64,000 nucleotides of DNA from Gammaproteobacteria bacterium (GCA_025355165.1 JANYAD010000030.1:23854-87853), one strand, 5' to 3'. Shown: positions 1-9,851, numbered from the stretch's first letter. The notes: generated from the letters alone by a model not told the origin. Made by a program: numbers and translations.

Positions 1-2287
1 CGCTTCGGTAGCGGCGGCCATCGCAATCCGGACATCGCAGATACACGTCAGATAGAAACTGCATCTCGACGTGCTCAAACCCGTTGCCGCCGCAAGTGGC
101 ACAGCGGCCGCTGCCGGCATTGAAACTGAAGGTGCCGGCCGTATATTTGCGCTCGCGCGCCTCAGGCAAACAGGCGAACAAAACACGAATCGCATCGAAT
201 GCGCCGACATAGCTCGCAGGATTGGAGCGTGTGGTGCGACCGATGCGGTTCTGGTCCACCATCACGACTTCATCGATGAGTTCCGCACCTAGCAAGGCGC
301 GGTGCTGGCCCGGATTTTCGGTGCTTTTGCCCTTGGCGCGCAGCAGCGCCGGATACAGCACATCGTGCACCAGGCTGGATTTTCCCGAACCGCTGACGCC
401 GGTCACGCACACTAGTCGCCCGAGCGGGATCGCGACATCGATATCCTTGAGGTTGTGTTCTGTTACCCCTGCGATCCGCAAAGTATCCGAAGCCGGCGGT
501 CGGCCATGTAATAGGGCACCTGCGGCCTGCGCGCCTTTGCGGCCGAACAAATAGTCCGCGGTAAGCGATCCTTTAACACTTTTAAGCTCGCCTAGGGGTC
601 CGTAGAACACGATCTCGCCGCCGTGCTCGCCGGGTCCCGGGCCAATGTCAAGGACCCGATCGGCAGCCTGTATGACCTTCGGATCGTGCTCGACGACGAC
701 GAGGGTGTTGCCGGCATCGCGCAGGCGATGCATGACGCCGACGATTCGTTGCACGTCGCGCGGGTGCAGGCCGATGGAGGGTTCATCAAGAACGAACAGC
801 GTGTTGACCAGCGAGGTTCCCAACGCCGTGGTGAGATTGATCCGCTGCACCTCGCCGCCCGATAGCGTGCGCGATTGGCGATCGAGATTCAAGTATCCCA
901 AACCCACGTCGCATAGATATCCCAGGCGTGCCCGAATTTCCTTGAGCAACAAATCCGTAGCCTCATCGAGGGGGGCGGGCAATTGCAAGTCCGCGAAAAA
1001 TTTTCTAGCCCCATCGATCGGCAGCAGCATCAAATCGCGAATGGTTAAGCCGCGGCTACCTACTCGCCACAGCAGTGCCTCGGGCTTCAATCGTGCGCCG
1101 CGGCAGGCGGAACATTCAGTATAAGAGCGGTAGCGCGACAGCAGTACGCGAATGTGCATTTTGTAGGCTTTGCTCTCCAGCCACACGAAAAAGCGCCTCA
1201 CGCCATACCACACATTCTTGGTCCATTCGCCTTCCCCCTCGATGACCCAGGTGCGCTGCGCCGAGCTCAGTTCCCGCCAGGGAATATCGAGCGGCACGCC
1301 TCGCTTGCGCGCGAACCGCTCAAGATCGGTCTGGCATTCTTTATAGGATTCCGTCTGCCAGGGTTTGATGGCGCCTTGGCGCAGGCTCAACGAAGAATCG
1401 GGAATGACCAACCCATAGTCGACGCCGATGCTGCGCCCGAAACCCCGGCATGTGTCGCACGCGCCTATCGGGGAATTGAAGCTAAAGGTACTTGGGCTCG
1501 GATCCTTGTAATTGATGTCGCAGTCCGGACAGTGCAGGCCCTGGGAAAATCGCCAGCGTGATCGTGGCGCCGGCGTCGCGCCATCGCCGACGGGATAGAC
1601 ATCGACGCGGCCTTGGCCCACTTTGAGAGCGGCCTCAACCGCCTCGCCGGTACGCGCAGTCTCGACCGATGACCAGCGAAACCGATCCTGAATGACTTGC
1701 AAGGTAGCCTCGCGCCGTTCGTGGATGCGCGTATAGCCCTGGCCGGCAAGCAATCTCTTGATCTCATCTTCGGTGAAATTCTCCGGGATCGGCACGGGGA
1801 AGGTCAGTAGTAAGAGCGGATCGCCGTTCTTAGCGGCGAGGTGAGCCAGATGCTGCTGAATGCTGGAGGCAGTGTCGCGCCGCACCGGACGGGCGCAGCT
1901 GCGACAGTGTAGGACTGCGGCGCGCGCGAACAGCAATTTCAAATGATCGTTCAGTTCGGTCATCGTGCCGACGGTGGAACGCGAGGTGCGGACCGGGTTG
2001 GTTTGATCTATCGCGATCGAGGGCGGAATACCCTCGATGCGCTCGACTTGGGGCTTATCCATCCGGTCCAAAAACTGGCGCGCGTACGGTGAAAAGGTCT
2101 CGACATAGCGGCGCTGGCCCTCCGCATACAGCGTGTCGAACACCAGCGAGGATTTTCCCGATCCGCTGACGCCCGTCACCACGATCAGCTCGTTAAGCGG
2201 CAGGTCGAGACTTAAATTCTTTAAATTGTTCTGGCGCGCGCCGCGAATGCGGATCGCGTCCGAGCGAGGGGGGTCAAAGGGTGGCAT
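1..2287 (-). CDS. uvrA: UvrA-family excinuclease ABC subunit A (partial, runs off the left window edge)
   Basis: Manual minus-strand translation from ATG at 2287: MPPFDPPRSDAIRIRGARQNNLKNLSLDLPLNELIVVTGVSGSGKSSLVFDTLYAEGQRRYVETFSPYARQFLDRMDKPQVERIEGIPPSIAIDQT...; Walker A, LSGGE and CxxC motifs. Missing from the ORF track because no stop lies inside the window. Confidence 0.93.
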   Translation of the reverse strand, partial: MPPFDPPRSDAIRIRGARQNNLKNLSLDLPLNELIVVTGVSGSGKSSLVFDTLYAEGQRRYVETFSPYARQFLDRMDKPQVERIEGIPPSIAIDQTNPVRTSRSTVGTMTELNDHLKLLFARAAVLHCRSCARPVRRDTASSIQQHLAHLAAKNGDPLLLLTFPVPIPENFTEDEIKRLLAGQGYTRIHERREATLQVIQDRFRWSSVETARTGEAVEAALKVGQGRVDVYPVGDGATPAPRSRWRFSQGLHCPDCDINYKDPSPSTFSFNSPIGACDTCRGFGRSIGVDYGLVIPDSSLSLRQGAIKPWQTESYKECQTDLERFARKRGVPLDIPWRELSSAQRTWVIEGEGEWTKNVWYGVRRFFVWLESKAYKMHIRVLLSRYRSYTECSACRGARLKPEALLWRVGSRGLTIRDLMLLPIDGARKFFADLQLPAPLDEATDLLLKEIRARLGYLCDVGLGYLNLDRQSRTLSGGEVQRINLTTALGTSLVNTLFVLDEPSIGLHPRDVQRIVGVMHRLRDAGNTLVVVEHDPKVIQAADRVLDIGPGPGEHGGEIVFYGPLGELKSVKGSLTADYLFGRKGAQAAGALLHGRPPASDTLRIAGVTEHNLKDIDVAIPLGRLVCVTGVSGSGKSSLVHDVLYPALLRAKGKSTENPGQHRALLGAELIDEVVMVDQNRIGRTTRSNPASYVGAFDAIRVLFACLPEARERKYTAGTFSFNAGSGRCATCGGNGFEHVEMQFLSDVYLRCPDCDGRRYRS

Positions 2288-2315
2288 ACCTGTAAGTTTA
2301 CAGGACGTGTCAAGC

Positions 2316-2591
2316 CTAGCGGCCGGCGAACTGCTCCATCATAAGTCCGGTGCCGCCGCGGGTCACATGGGCGACTATGGCGGTGCGGCGATGTATTTTT
2401 GTGACTAACCCTAAATTAATCGCGAAAGCCAATTGAACTTGCTGCCCCTTACGCAGCCCAAGGTTTTCCGTTTCGACAAACACTCCGTTTGCGCTCAAAT
2501 TTTTTGCTTTGCAGATGCGGCTTTTACGGCCGGACATCACCACGTACACAGTTGTGCGCGCTCGGTGACGGGTGTGCAGTCGACGCTCCAT
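2316..2591 (-). CDS. PilZ domain protein (putative c-di-GMP binding)
   Basis: Small protein with N-terminal RRLHTRHRAR and NLSANGVFVE motifs typical of PilZ. Confidence 0.75.
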   Translation of the reverse strand: MERRLHTRHRARTTVYVVMSGRKSRICKAKNLSANGVFVETENLGLRKGQQVQLAFAINLGLVTKIHRRTAIVAHVTRGGTGLMMEQFAGR

Positions 2592-2736
2592 CCGTACGAT
2601 CTCTTAATTGTTGCGAGTGATGCCATTATGCACATTCCGCGGCGATAAGGCAGGACTCGACGATGAGCGCAAAGATATGTAAGGCGCGGGGGTCGATAAG
2701 TAAAGTTCGACCACAACCCTTGCAAATCGTCAGCGT

Positions 2737-2934
2737 TTACTCAACGTCCTTTCGACGGATTGAGAGTTGCTCCGGAGCTTCGATTCCCATTTTAATGCGG
2801 CGGCCGGTTCCGCCGAGCAAAGTGATTTGAATCGGACCGTTGGCGAAAAGCTGCGCCATGGTCATGTTCGAATCCACTCCGTCCGCGGGCTGTATGACGA
2901 TGGATTCATCCGCGCGACGGCTGAGGACAAGCAT
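2737..2934 (-). CDS. CsrA/RsmA-family RNA-binding regulator with internal insertion (RsmN/RsmF-like)
   Basis: MLVLSRRADESIVI...IQITLLGGTGRRIKMGIEAPEQLSIRRKDVE matches the CsrA frame; about 15 extra residues between beta2 and beta3. Confidence 0.8.
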   Translation of the reverse strand: MLVLSRRADESIVIQPADGVDSNMTMAQLFANGPIQITLLGGTGRRIKMGIEAPEQLSIRRKDVE

Positions 2935-2937
2935 AAA

Positions 2938-3366
2938 TCAAGCCCGCGCCAAGGCGCGCAGTGCCTTGGCGAAAGTCTTACCCTGCGGGTCGTATGTGAT
3001 CGAGGGTCCGCCGCGCACAATGTCGATTAATTGGCGTACCTGGTGCTGGCGTACGTGAATAATGTGGCCATTGACCTCGTTCGCTGTGCGGCAGCCGGCC
3101 ATCAATTTTAAAAGCAGGCCCCAGCGCTGCGCGACGCTTGCTGCAATCCCGGCACCCAGCGGATTGGCGCACAACTCGCGCCGCTCTTGCTCGAGTTTTT
3201 CAATGCTTGCAAAAAGACTAATTTTTTCTGCCGCGTTCTGTTCCACCGCTTGAGGCGAGTCACCCGTCAGCGCCGTCTTCTCTGCGGTCAAGGTGGACGT
3301 CAGAGCGTGCGCAAGCTCGATCTCGCGATCCAGCAATTCTTCGAGACGGCGCGAATCGGCAGTCAT
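2938..3366 (-). CDS. flgN: Flagellar export chaperone FlgN
   Basis: Helical FlgN-type sequence, located between flgM and csrA. Confidence 0.82.
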   Translation of the reverse strand: MTADSRRLEELLDREIELAHALTSTLTAEKTALTGDSPQAVEQNAAEKISLFASIEKLEQERRELCANPLGAGIAASVAQRWGLLLKLMAGCRTANEVNGHIIHVRQHQVRQLIDIVRGGPSITYDPQGKTFAKALRALARA

Positions 3367-3375
3367 GTTTGGTTG

Positions 3376-3693
3376 CTACTTCAGGCCGCGCTCGAATTGC
3401 AACAGCTTGCCGGCAATCCGTGAGGCATTGATCCGATAAGTGCCCGAGTTGATTGCTTGCTTCACGGCTGCCACTTTGTTCGCATCCACCACCGGACTTT
3501 TGGCGACCGCTTCTTCGATTTTCTGCAACGTGCGAGCCGAGTCCGTCAATGTCACGTGATCTGAAGTCTGAGCCGAAACTACAGACCCCGAGGCATCGCC
3601 TAGCGCCTTTTCAGCTGCAACGCCGTTGCTGCCCGAGCCCTTGGTGGGCGCGATCGGTTCGGCTGCTGAAGGACCACTGATTTTGTTAGTCAC
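3376..3693 (-). CDS. flgM: Anti-sigma-28 factor FlgM
   Basis: C-terminal FlgM-like region ([55 protein letters not shown]); GTG start at 3693 preceded by AGGAGA, preferred over the longer ORF. Confidence 0.85.
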   Translation of the reverse strand: MTNKISGPSAAEPIAPTKGSGSNGVAAEKALGDASGSVVSAQTSDHVTLTDSARTLQKIEEAVAKSPVVDANKVAAVKQAINSGTYRINASRIAGKLLQFERGLK

Positions 3694-3730
3694 CGAAATC
3701 TCCTGGGACAAGCGAACTGTCGATGCGATG

Positions 3731-3757
3731 TTATCGTCAGATATTGGATGAACTTTA
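3731..3757 (-). promoter_or_regulatory. Putative sigma-28 (FliA) promoter upstream of flgM
   Basis: Minus strand TAAA-N15-GACGATAA, 7/8 match to GCCGATAA with exact spacing. Confidence 0.65.
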
Positions 3758-3819
3758 GCGAATCCACCCAAGACCACCCGCTCCCTTCTTTATCGGCTGT
3801 GACGTAGATCACTGAAGGG

Positions 3820-4584
3820 CTATTGCAAAATAATTTCGACGGTTTGTTCGGAGCGGGCGATTCCCTCGACAATTTTTCCGGACGAGAGATTCTGCACCTT
3901 AACCCTTTGATTCATCAGGCCATCGCTCATCGCGCGCCCAGCCATGCGTACACTGATACCGCCCACATCGGCGAGCAAGGTTACCGACTGGCCGCGCTGC
4001 ACCGCTTTAGAGGCCACCAGCTGCTGATTTGTAAGATAGGCCCCGCCGGCAATGGGCCGGCTCGCCGTCAGGCCGATGGCGATGGAAGGATCGTCCAAGA
4101 AGCCTAAGGGCAGCTCCGAAACATCGTGTTCCTCAGTCTTGACGTCGCTCGGCTTGATGCTGGTACCGGCGATGATGGCGTGCGCCGCCACCGCCACGGG
4201 CGAGGTTGAGACGATCCTCACCGGTACATATATATGCCACGGCTTTGGATCCTCGCAACGCAGCTCGATGGTCACGCGATCTTTCATGTGTTGCGGCGAA
4301 GCGGGCACAGCTCGCATCGGCCGGCTGCATTTTTCCGGCTGCAGATGCGAATCGATCGGGCCGGCTAAGAAGCGCTGCCGCTCGGTCAGCTTTGGGAATT
4401 GCAGCGCTGCTTGTGAGCGCGCTAGCGCTTCGAGCCGCGTACGCTCTTGCCCAACCGCGTCCTGCGCAAGGGCGCCCCGCGCAAAGACCAAGTACGGCAG
4501 CAGCGCGCATACGCCAAGCGCCTGCGCGCGGTGCGCGAAGCGGCGGGTCAAGCGGAGGCGACGATATTTTGGCGCTGTGCGCAT
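3820..4584 (-). CDS. flgA: Flagellar basal body P-ring formation protein FlgA
   Basis: Signal peptide and C-terminal FlgA/SAF-like domain (RGQSVTLLADVGGISVRMAGRAMSDGLMNQRVKVQNLSSGKIVEGI). Confidence 0.92.
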   Translation of the reverse strand: MRTAPKYRRLRLTRRFAHRAQALGVCALLPYLVFARGALAQDAVGQERTRLEALARSQAALQFPKLTERQRFLAGPIDSHLQPEKCSRPMRAVPASPQHMKDRVTIELRCEDPKPWHIYVPVRIVSTSPVAVAAHAIIAGTSIKPSDVKTEEHDVSELPLGFLDDPSIAIGLTASRPIAGGAYLTNQQLVASKAVQRGQSVTLLADVGGISVRMAGRAMSDGLMNQRVKVQNLSSGKIVEGIARSEQTVEIILQ

Positions 4585-4598
4585 GTTGGGTAGGATTA

Positions 4599-4615
4599 AA
4601 GCAAGCGCCGTGCCA
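4599..4615 (-). promoter_or_regulatory. Putative sigma-54 promoter of flgA
   Basis: Minus strand TGGCACGGCGCTTGCTT: consensus with GG-N10-GC spacing. Confidence 0.75.
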
Positions 4616-4772
4616 TCTCGAGCATTACCGGCAACACGAATGCGGCAAGTTCTTGCCGGCGGCGGCCGCTGCGATTGCCAATTGCCACGCTTTGAGAACC
4701 CCTACAGCCGCGCAGCGCGCTTTTCGTGTGACGTGCACCACGGTTGCGCCCGGCGACTATTCAGTCTCACCG

Positions 4773-4789
4773 TTGGCATAGCTCTTGCT
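4773..4789 (+). promoter_or_regulatory. Putative sigma-54 promoter of the flgB operon
   Basis: TTGGCATAGCTCTTGCT, GG-N10-GC, 29 bp before flgB ATG. Confidence 0.75.
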
Positions 4790-4817
4790 AATGCTTACCC
4801 CAAGAGGAGTTATACGC

Positions 4818-5204
4818 ATGTTTCAGAACATTTTTGGCATCCACGAGCAAGCACTGCTGTTGCAGGGCCAACGCGTCGGCATCTTGGCGACGAACCTGGC
4901 GAATGCGGATACCCCCAACTACAAGGCGCGCGACATCGATTTCAGCGCGGTGTTGGCGCACAGCGATGCGACACCCTTACCCCTGGCCGCCACGGATGGC
5001 GCGCACTTCAGCATGGATGACACCGCAACGCCTGCTGCGGATCTCAAATACCGCAACCCCTATCAGGCCTCGCTCGACGGCAACACGGTGGAAATGCCGG
5101 TCGAACAGGCGGCTTTCTCGGAGAACAACGTGCGCTATCAGGCGAGCCTGGGCTTTATCAACGCGACGATTGCCCAAATGACGCTGGCAATCAACGGCCA
5201 GTAG
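4818..5204 (+). CDS. flgB: Flagellar basal body rod protein FlgB
   Basis: MFQNIFGIHEQALLLQGQRVGILATNLANADTPNYKARDIDF; RBS AGAGGAG; internal ATG preferred over listed 4785 start. Confidence 0.96.
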   Translation: MFQNIFGIHEQALLLQGQRVGILATNLANADTPNYKARDIDFSAVLAHSDATPLPLAATDGAHFSMDDTATPAADLKYRNPYQASLDGNTVEMPVEQAAFSENNVRYQASLGFINATIAQMTLAINGQ

Positions 5205-5225
5205 CACAGGTCTTAGGAGCTAAAC

Positions 5226-5651
5226 ATGTCTTTGTTCAATGTATTCAACACCGCCGGTAGCGCGCTCAATGCCGAAACCATTCGGCTCAACACCACGGCC
5301 AGCAACCTGGCCAACGCGGAGAGCGTCAACGGCGACCCCAGCAAAGTCTATCGCGCACGCCATCCGGTGTTCCAAACCATGATGGATAACTCCGCCGCCA
5401 GTTTCGATCAAGCGGATGCCGGCGTCGGCGTTCGCGTGCTGGGGGTCGTGGAAAGCACCGCGCCGCCCCTGATGCGCTATCAGCCGGACAATCCGTCGGC
5501 GAACAAGGACGGCTATGTCTTCAGCTCGAACGTCAATTCGATTGAAGAGATGACCAATATGATCTCTGCCAATCGAACTTTCGCAACCAACGTTGAAGCG
5601 ATCAACACGGCACGGGATTTATTACTCAAAACCATTTCGATGGGCCACTAG
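5226..5651 (+). CDS. flgC: Flagellar basal body rod protein FlgC
   Basis: FlgC sequence with NLANAESVNGDPSKVYRARHPVFQT and C-terminal rod motif. Confidence 0.96.
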   Translation: MSLFNVFNTAGSALNAETIRLNTTASNLANAESVNGDPSKVYRARHPVFQTMMDNSAASFDQADAGVGVRVLGVVESTAPPLMRYQPDNPSANKDGYVFSSNVNSIEEMTNMISANRTFATNVEAINTARDLLLKTISMGH

Positions 5652-5668
5652 GCTTAAGGTCACGAACC

Positions 5669-6391
5669 ATGATCATCAACGCTATACATGCTGCCCCGGT
5701 AGCGGGAAACACCGCCGGTAACGCAACCTCCCCACTCGGTGCGATCGCAGGCACCGTGACGGGAAGCACCGGAGCTGCGCCCGCGACCAATGGCACCACC
5801 TTGGGAGGCACCGATTTTCTGACGCTGATGCTGGCGCAGCTCAAGCAGCAGGACCCGACCAGCCCGGTGGACAGCAACACTTTCTTGACACAGCTGGCGC
5901 AGCTTAGCCAAGTGCAAGGCATCAACACGCTCAACACCACGCTCACCAATTCCATTTCATCGAACCAGGCCTTGCAGGCTTCATCGTTGCTGGGTCATCA
6001 GGCATTGGTCAACAGCCCCACCGCCAACCTCGCGGCCGGCGGCGCCGTGAACGGGGCGGTCAATGTTCCGCAGACCACCTCGCAAGTGGTGCTCAACATC
6101 ACCGACAGCTACGGCGCGCAAGTGCGCCAAATCAACTTGGGCGCGCAACCGAGCGGCCTTGCGAACTTCACGTGGGACGGTAAAGAGACCAACGGTTCAC
6201 TGGCCCCGGCGGGGCAGTACAAGTTGAGTGCCCAATACGCGGGTGCGGTTTCGGGTGGCGCCGCCGCGACGACACTGGTCACCGGCACCGTGCAGAGCGT
6301 CAGTATGGGCGCTGGATCGACGGGCCTGACCTTGAACGTGGCGGGAATCGGCAGTGTGCCGTTCAGCAGCGTTCAACAGATTTCAAACTAA
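5669..6391 (+). CDS. flgD: Flagellar hook capping protein FlgD
   Basis: GGTDFLTLMLAQLKQQDPTSPVDSNTFLTQLAQLSQVQGIN. Confidence 0.95.
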   Translation: MIINAIHAAPVAGNTAGNATSPLGAIAGTVTGSTGAAPATNGTTLGGTDFLTLMLAQLKQQDPTSPVDSNTFLTQLAQLSQVQGINTLNTTLTNSISSNQALQASSLLGHQALVNSPTANLAAGGAVNGAVNVPQTTSQVVLNITDSYGAQVRQINLGAQPSGLANFTWDGKETNGSLAPAGQYKLSAQYAGAVSGGAAATTLVTGTVQSVSMGAGSTGLTLNVAGIGSVPFSSVQQISN

Positions 6392-6410
6392 TTCATTCGA
6401 GGAGTTTTAC

Positions 6411-7637
6411 ATGGCTGCTTTTACTATCGCGTTGTCGGGATTGAATGCCGCGAGTTCCGATTTGGACGTTACCGCCAACAACGTCGCCAATGCCAATACG
6501 GTGGGTTTCAAGCAATCGCGAGCCGAGTTCGCCGACGTGTTTGCCGCCGGCGCGGTGAATCTGAATACTTCCGCGATCGGGGAAGGGGTACGCCTTTCAA
6601 CCACCGCGCAACAATTTACGCAAGGCAACATCAGCACTTCAGGTTCGAATCTCGATCTGGCCATCAGCGGCGATGGCTTCTTTACCTTGAAAGACCCCAG
6701 CAGCGGCACTGTCTATACGCGTAACGGACAGTTTGCCGAAGATAAGAGCGGCGACGTCGTCACCGCCAGCGGAGCGGCGTTGCAGGTGTATCCGCCGACC
6801 GGCACCGGCGGATTCAATACCGGCGCGCTGAGCAATTTGAATTTACAGACTGCACAGAGCCAGCCGCTGGCGACCACCGCGGGAACCGTGATACTGAACT
6901 TGCCGGCCGGCTCTACTGTGCCCACCGGGGGTGCGTTCAATCCCGCAGATCCGACCACTTACAACCAATCCACATCGACCACGGTGTTCGATTCGCTCGG
7001 CAATTCTTTTCCGGCGACTTTCTTTTTCACGCAGACGGCCACCGCCGGGAAGTGGAATGTCAACATGACCGTGAACAACGTGCTGAACGCCACCACTGAT
7101 ACGCTGACGTTCTCCTCCACGGGTGCAGTGACGCCGGCAGGAAGCGGTTCGCTGAACTTCCCCGGCTTCACGCCCACCGACGGAGCGGCGGCGATGAACA
7201 TGACCTTCAACTTCAACCAGAGCACGCAGTTCGGCGGCGGCTTCGGCGTTACCTCGATTGTGCAGAACGGCTTTACCACGGGGCAGTTGAGCACCGTATC
7301 CATCGATCCCACCGGAGTGGTATCGGCGGTGTATACCAATGGCCGCTCCACTCAGCTGGGCCAATTGGCCTTGGCGAATTTTCCGAACCCTCAGGGTTTG
7401 AAACAGTTAGGCGGCACGAACTGGTCCGAGACCTTCACTTCCGGCACGCATATTTCCGGTACTGCCGGTTCTTCCGGATTCGGCTCCATCCAGTCGGGCG
7501 CCCTCGAGTCATCGAACGTGGATTTGACCAAGGAGTTGGTGAACATGATAACCGCACAACGCGCTTTCCAGGCGAACGCGCAGGTGATTAGCACCGCGAA
7601 TCAGCTCTCCTCAGCCGTCATTAACATCCAGCATTAA
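6411..7637 (+). CDS. flgE: Flagellar hook protein FlgE
   Basis: MAAFTIALSGLNAASSDLDVTANNVANANTVGFKQSRAEFADVF; starts after a GAGGAG RBS. Confidence 0.96.
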   Translation: MAAFTIALSGLNAASSDLDVTANNVANANTVGFKQSRAEFADVFAAGAVNLNTSAIGEGVRLSTTAQQFTQGNISTSGSNLDLAISGDGFFTLKDPSSGTVYTRNGQFAEDKSGDVVTASGAALQVYPPTGTGGFNTGALSNLNLQTAQSQPLATTAGTVILNLPAGSTVPTGGAFNPADPTTYNQSTSTTVFDSLGNSFPATFFFTQTATAGKWNVNMTVNNVLNATTDTLTFSSTGAVTPAGSGSLNFPGFTPTDGAAAMNMTFNFNQSTQFGGGFGVTSIVQNGFTTGQLSTVSIDPTGVVSAVYTNGRSTQLGQLALANFPNPQGLKQLGGTNWSETFTSGTHISGTAGSSGFGSIQSGALESSNVDLTKELVNMITAQRAFQANAQVISTANQLSSAVINIQH

Positions 7638-7639
7638 TC

Positions 7640-8383
7640 ATGGATAGAGGTTTATATGTGGCGATGACCGGCGCAAAGCAAATCATGCAAGCGCAGGCCG
7701 TGAACAATCACAACATCGCCAACTTAAGCACCATCGGCTTTCGCGCCGATGCCGTGACTTTCGACAGCGAGCCGATTTACGGGCCGGGATTTGCCACGCG
7801 CGTCAACTCAGTGTCGGGCGATGCCGGCATCGATTTTTCGACAGGCACAATGGAAAGTACCGGACGCGACCTTGATATCGCCGTGAATGGAAAAGGGTTT
7901 ATCGCGGTTCGCGGCAGCGACGGCCAGGAAGCCTACACCCGTGCCGGCGACCTGCGGGTTTCGCCGACCGGCGCAGTCACGACTGCGAGCGGGCTGGCCG
8001 TACTGAGCGAGAGCGGGCCGCTGATCATACCGCCCTCGACGGTGGTGAGCATCGGCGGCGATGGCACCGTGTCCGTTGTGCCGCAGGGCTCGGCGCCTTT
8101 TGCGGTGACGCAGGTCGATCGAATCAAGCTGGTCAATCCGCCGACTTCGTCTCTGCAGAAGGGCGATGATGGGCTGCTGCGCTTAAAGACGGGCGGCAAA
8201 GCCAAGACCGACGACACGGTTTCGGTGGCCTCGGGGATGCTCGAGTCCAGCAACGTGAATGCCGCGCAGTCGCTCATCAGCATGATCGAGCTGCAGCGCC
8301 TCTACGAATTTCAGATCAAGAGCATCAACTCAACCAACACGAATGAACAGAGTGCCGAAAAACTCATGACGGGCGGCGCTTAA
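7640..8383 (+). CDS. flgF: Flagellar basal body rod protein FlgF
   Basis: MDRGLYVAMTGAKQIMQAQAVNNHNIANLSTIGFRAD. Confidence 0.95.
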   Translation: MDRGLYVAMTGAKQIMQAQAVNNHNIANLSTIGFRADAVTFDSEPIYGPGFATRVNSVSGDAGIDFSTGTMESTGRDLDIAVNGKGFIAVRGSDGQEAYTRAGDLRVSPTGAVTTASGLAVLSESGPLIIPPSTVVSIGGDGTVSVVPQGSAPFAVTQVDRIKLVNPPTSSLQKGDDGLLRLKTGGKAKTDDTVSVASGMLESSNVNAAQSLISMIELQRLYEFQIKSINSTNTNEQSAEKLMTGGA

Positions 8384-8401
8384 CATGAAAGGACATATCC
8401 G

Positions 8402-9187
8402 ATGAATCTCGCATTATGGGCTGCCAAAACCGGTCTCGACGCGCAAACCACCCGCATGGCGGTGATCGCCAACAATCTGGCGAACACCAATACAACCGGA
8501 TTTAAGGCGGGCCGCGCTGCGTTTCAGGATCTGATGTATCAAAACATTCGTCAAGTCGGTGCGCAGAGTACCCAGAATACACAATATTCCACCGGCCTTA
8601 CGCTGGGTACCGGGGTGCGCATCGTCGCCACCGAGAAGGACTACACACAGGGCAGTGTGCTACAGACCAAGGGTTCCTTGGACATGTCGGTAAGCGGAAA
8701 AGGATTCCTGCAGATCACTTTGCCGGATGGAACAATTGCATACACGCGCGATGGAAGTTTTTCGCTGGACAATCAAGGCAACGTGGTCACGGCTAGCGGC
8801 TATCCGCTGCAGCCGGCAATCAATATCCCGGCTGGCACGCAATCGGTCACCATCGGCACCGACGGCATTGTGACCGTGACCACGGCAGCTAATGCCAAGG
8901 GCACCCAGGTGGGCCAGATCCAATTGGCCGATTTCATCAATGAGGAAGGGCTGCAGCCCACCGGCAACAACTTGCTGGTCGAATCTGCAGCGAGCGGCTC
9001 CCCGCAGGTCGGCACCGCAGGCACCAACGGCTTGGGCACGATCGCGCAGGGTACCCTGGAGACCTCAAACGTCAATTCCGTGACTGAACTGGTTTCGATG
9101 ATCGAGTGCCAGCGCTCTTACGAGATGAATTCGAAGGCCATCAGCACCACTAATCAGATGCTGCAATACCTCACGACGAATCTATGA
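8402..9187 (+). CDS. flgG: Flagellar distal rod protein FlgG
   Basis: [51 protein letters not shown]. Confidence 0.96.
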   Translation: MNLALWAAKTGLDAQTTRMAVIANNLANTNTTGFKAGRAAFQDLMYQNIRQVGAQSTQNTQYSTGLTLGTGVRIVATEKDYTQGSVLQTKGSLDMSVSGKGFLQITLPDGTIAYTRDGSFSLDNQGNVVTASGYPLQPAINIPAGTQSVTIGTDGIVTVTTAANAKGTQVGQIQLADFINEEGLQPTGNNLLVESAASGSPQVGTAGTNGLGTIAQGTLETSNVNSVTELVSMIECQRSYEMNSKAISTTNQMLQYLTTNL

Positions 9188-9849
9188 TGCGCCCACTCGC
9201 ATTTTTACTGTGTGTCTTCCTGTCGGCATGCGGTCTGCTGCCTGCGAGGCATCATCCGGAGCCGCCGGCCGCGCGCATACTGCCGCCCCCGACGCCGCGC
9301 ACCGACGGCGCCATCTACCAGCAAGGGCAGCAAGTCGAGTTATTCGCGGATCTCAAGGCGCGCCGCGTCGGCGATGTGCTGACCATTCGGTTGACCGAAG
9401 CGACCAACGCCAGCAAGAGCGCGGCCACGAAGACGGCAAAAACAACCTCGGTGAACAATACCGGGCCAACCGTCTTGGGAAGGACCATTACAGCCTCCGG
9501 CGTGCCGATTTTCACAACAACTTTATCCGGTGCAGACAGCTTTGCCGGCGAGGGCTCGAGCACTCAGGGCAACAGCTTGGCCGGCTTTCTCACCGTAACG
9601 GTGACGGACGTGCAGCCGAACGGCAATTTGGTTATCCAAGGCGAGAAGACCTTGAAACTCAATCAGGGCGACGAATTCGTGCGTCTCTCCGGAGTTGTAC
9701 GCACCGCGGACATCGCGACGGACAACACGGTCAGTTCCTCGAAGGTCGCAGACGCGCACATCAGCTACTCGGGCAAGGGTGTCATCGACAGCTCGAACCG
9801 CTTAGGCTGGCTCGCGCGGTTCTTCAATTCCAAATATGCGCCGTATTAG
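9184..9849 (+). CDS. flgH: Flagellar L-ring lipoprotein FlgH
   Basis: Lipobox [29 protein letters not shown]. Confidence 0.95.
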   Translation: MMRPLAFLLCVFLSACGLLPARHHPEPPAARILPPPTPRTDGAIYQQGQQVELFADLKARRVGDVLTIRLTEATNASKSAATKTAKTTSVNNTGPTVLGRTITASGVPIFTTTLSGADSFAGEGSSTQGNSLAGFLTVTVTDVQPNGNLVIQGEKTLKLNQGDEFVRLSGVVRTADIATDNTVSSSKVADAHISYSGKGVIDSSNRLGWLARFFNSKYAPY

Positions 9850-9851
9850 AG

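Noticed and set aside
3791-3820. GCCGATAA-type motif (minus strand) just after flgA
   Set aside because: Good -10 match, but the -35 position is TTCA, not TAAA; the downstream 3731-3757 site is much better
4052-5020. 322-aa plus-strand ORF
   Set aside because: Antisense to flgA and overlapping the flgB promoter and gene; no recognisable domain
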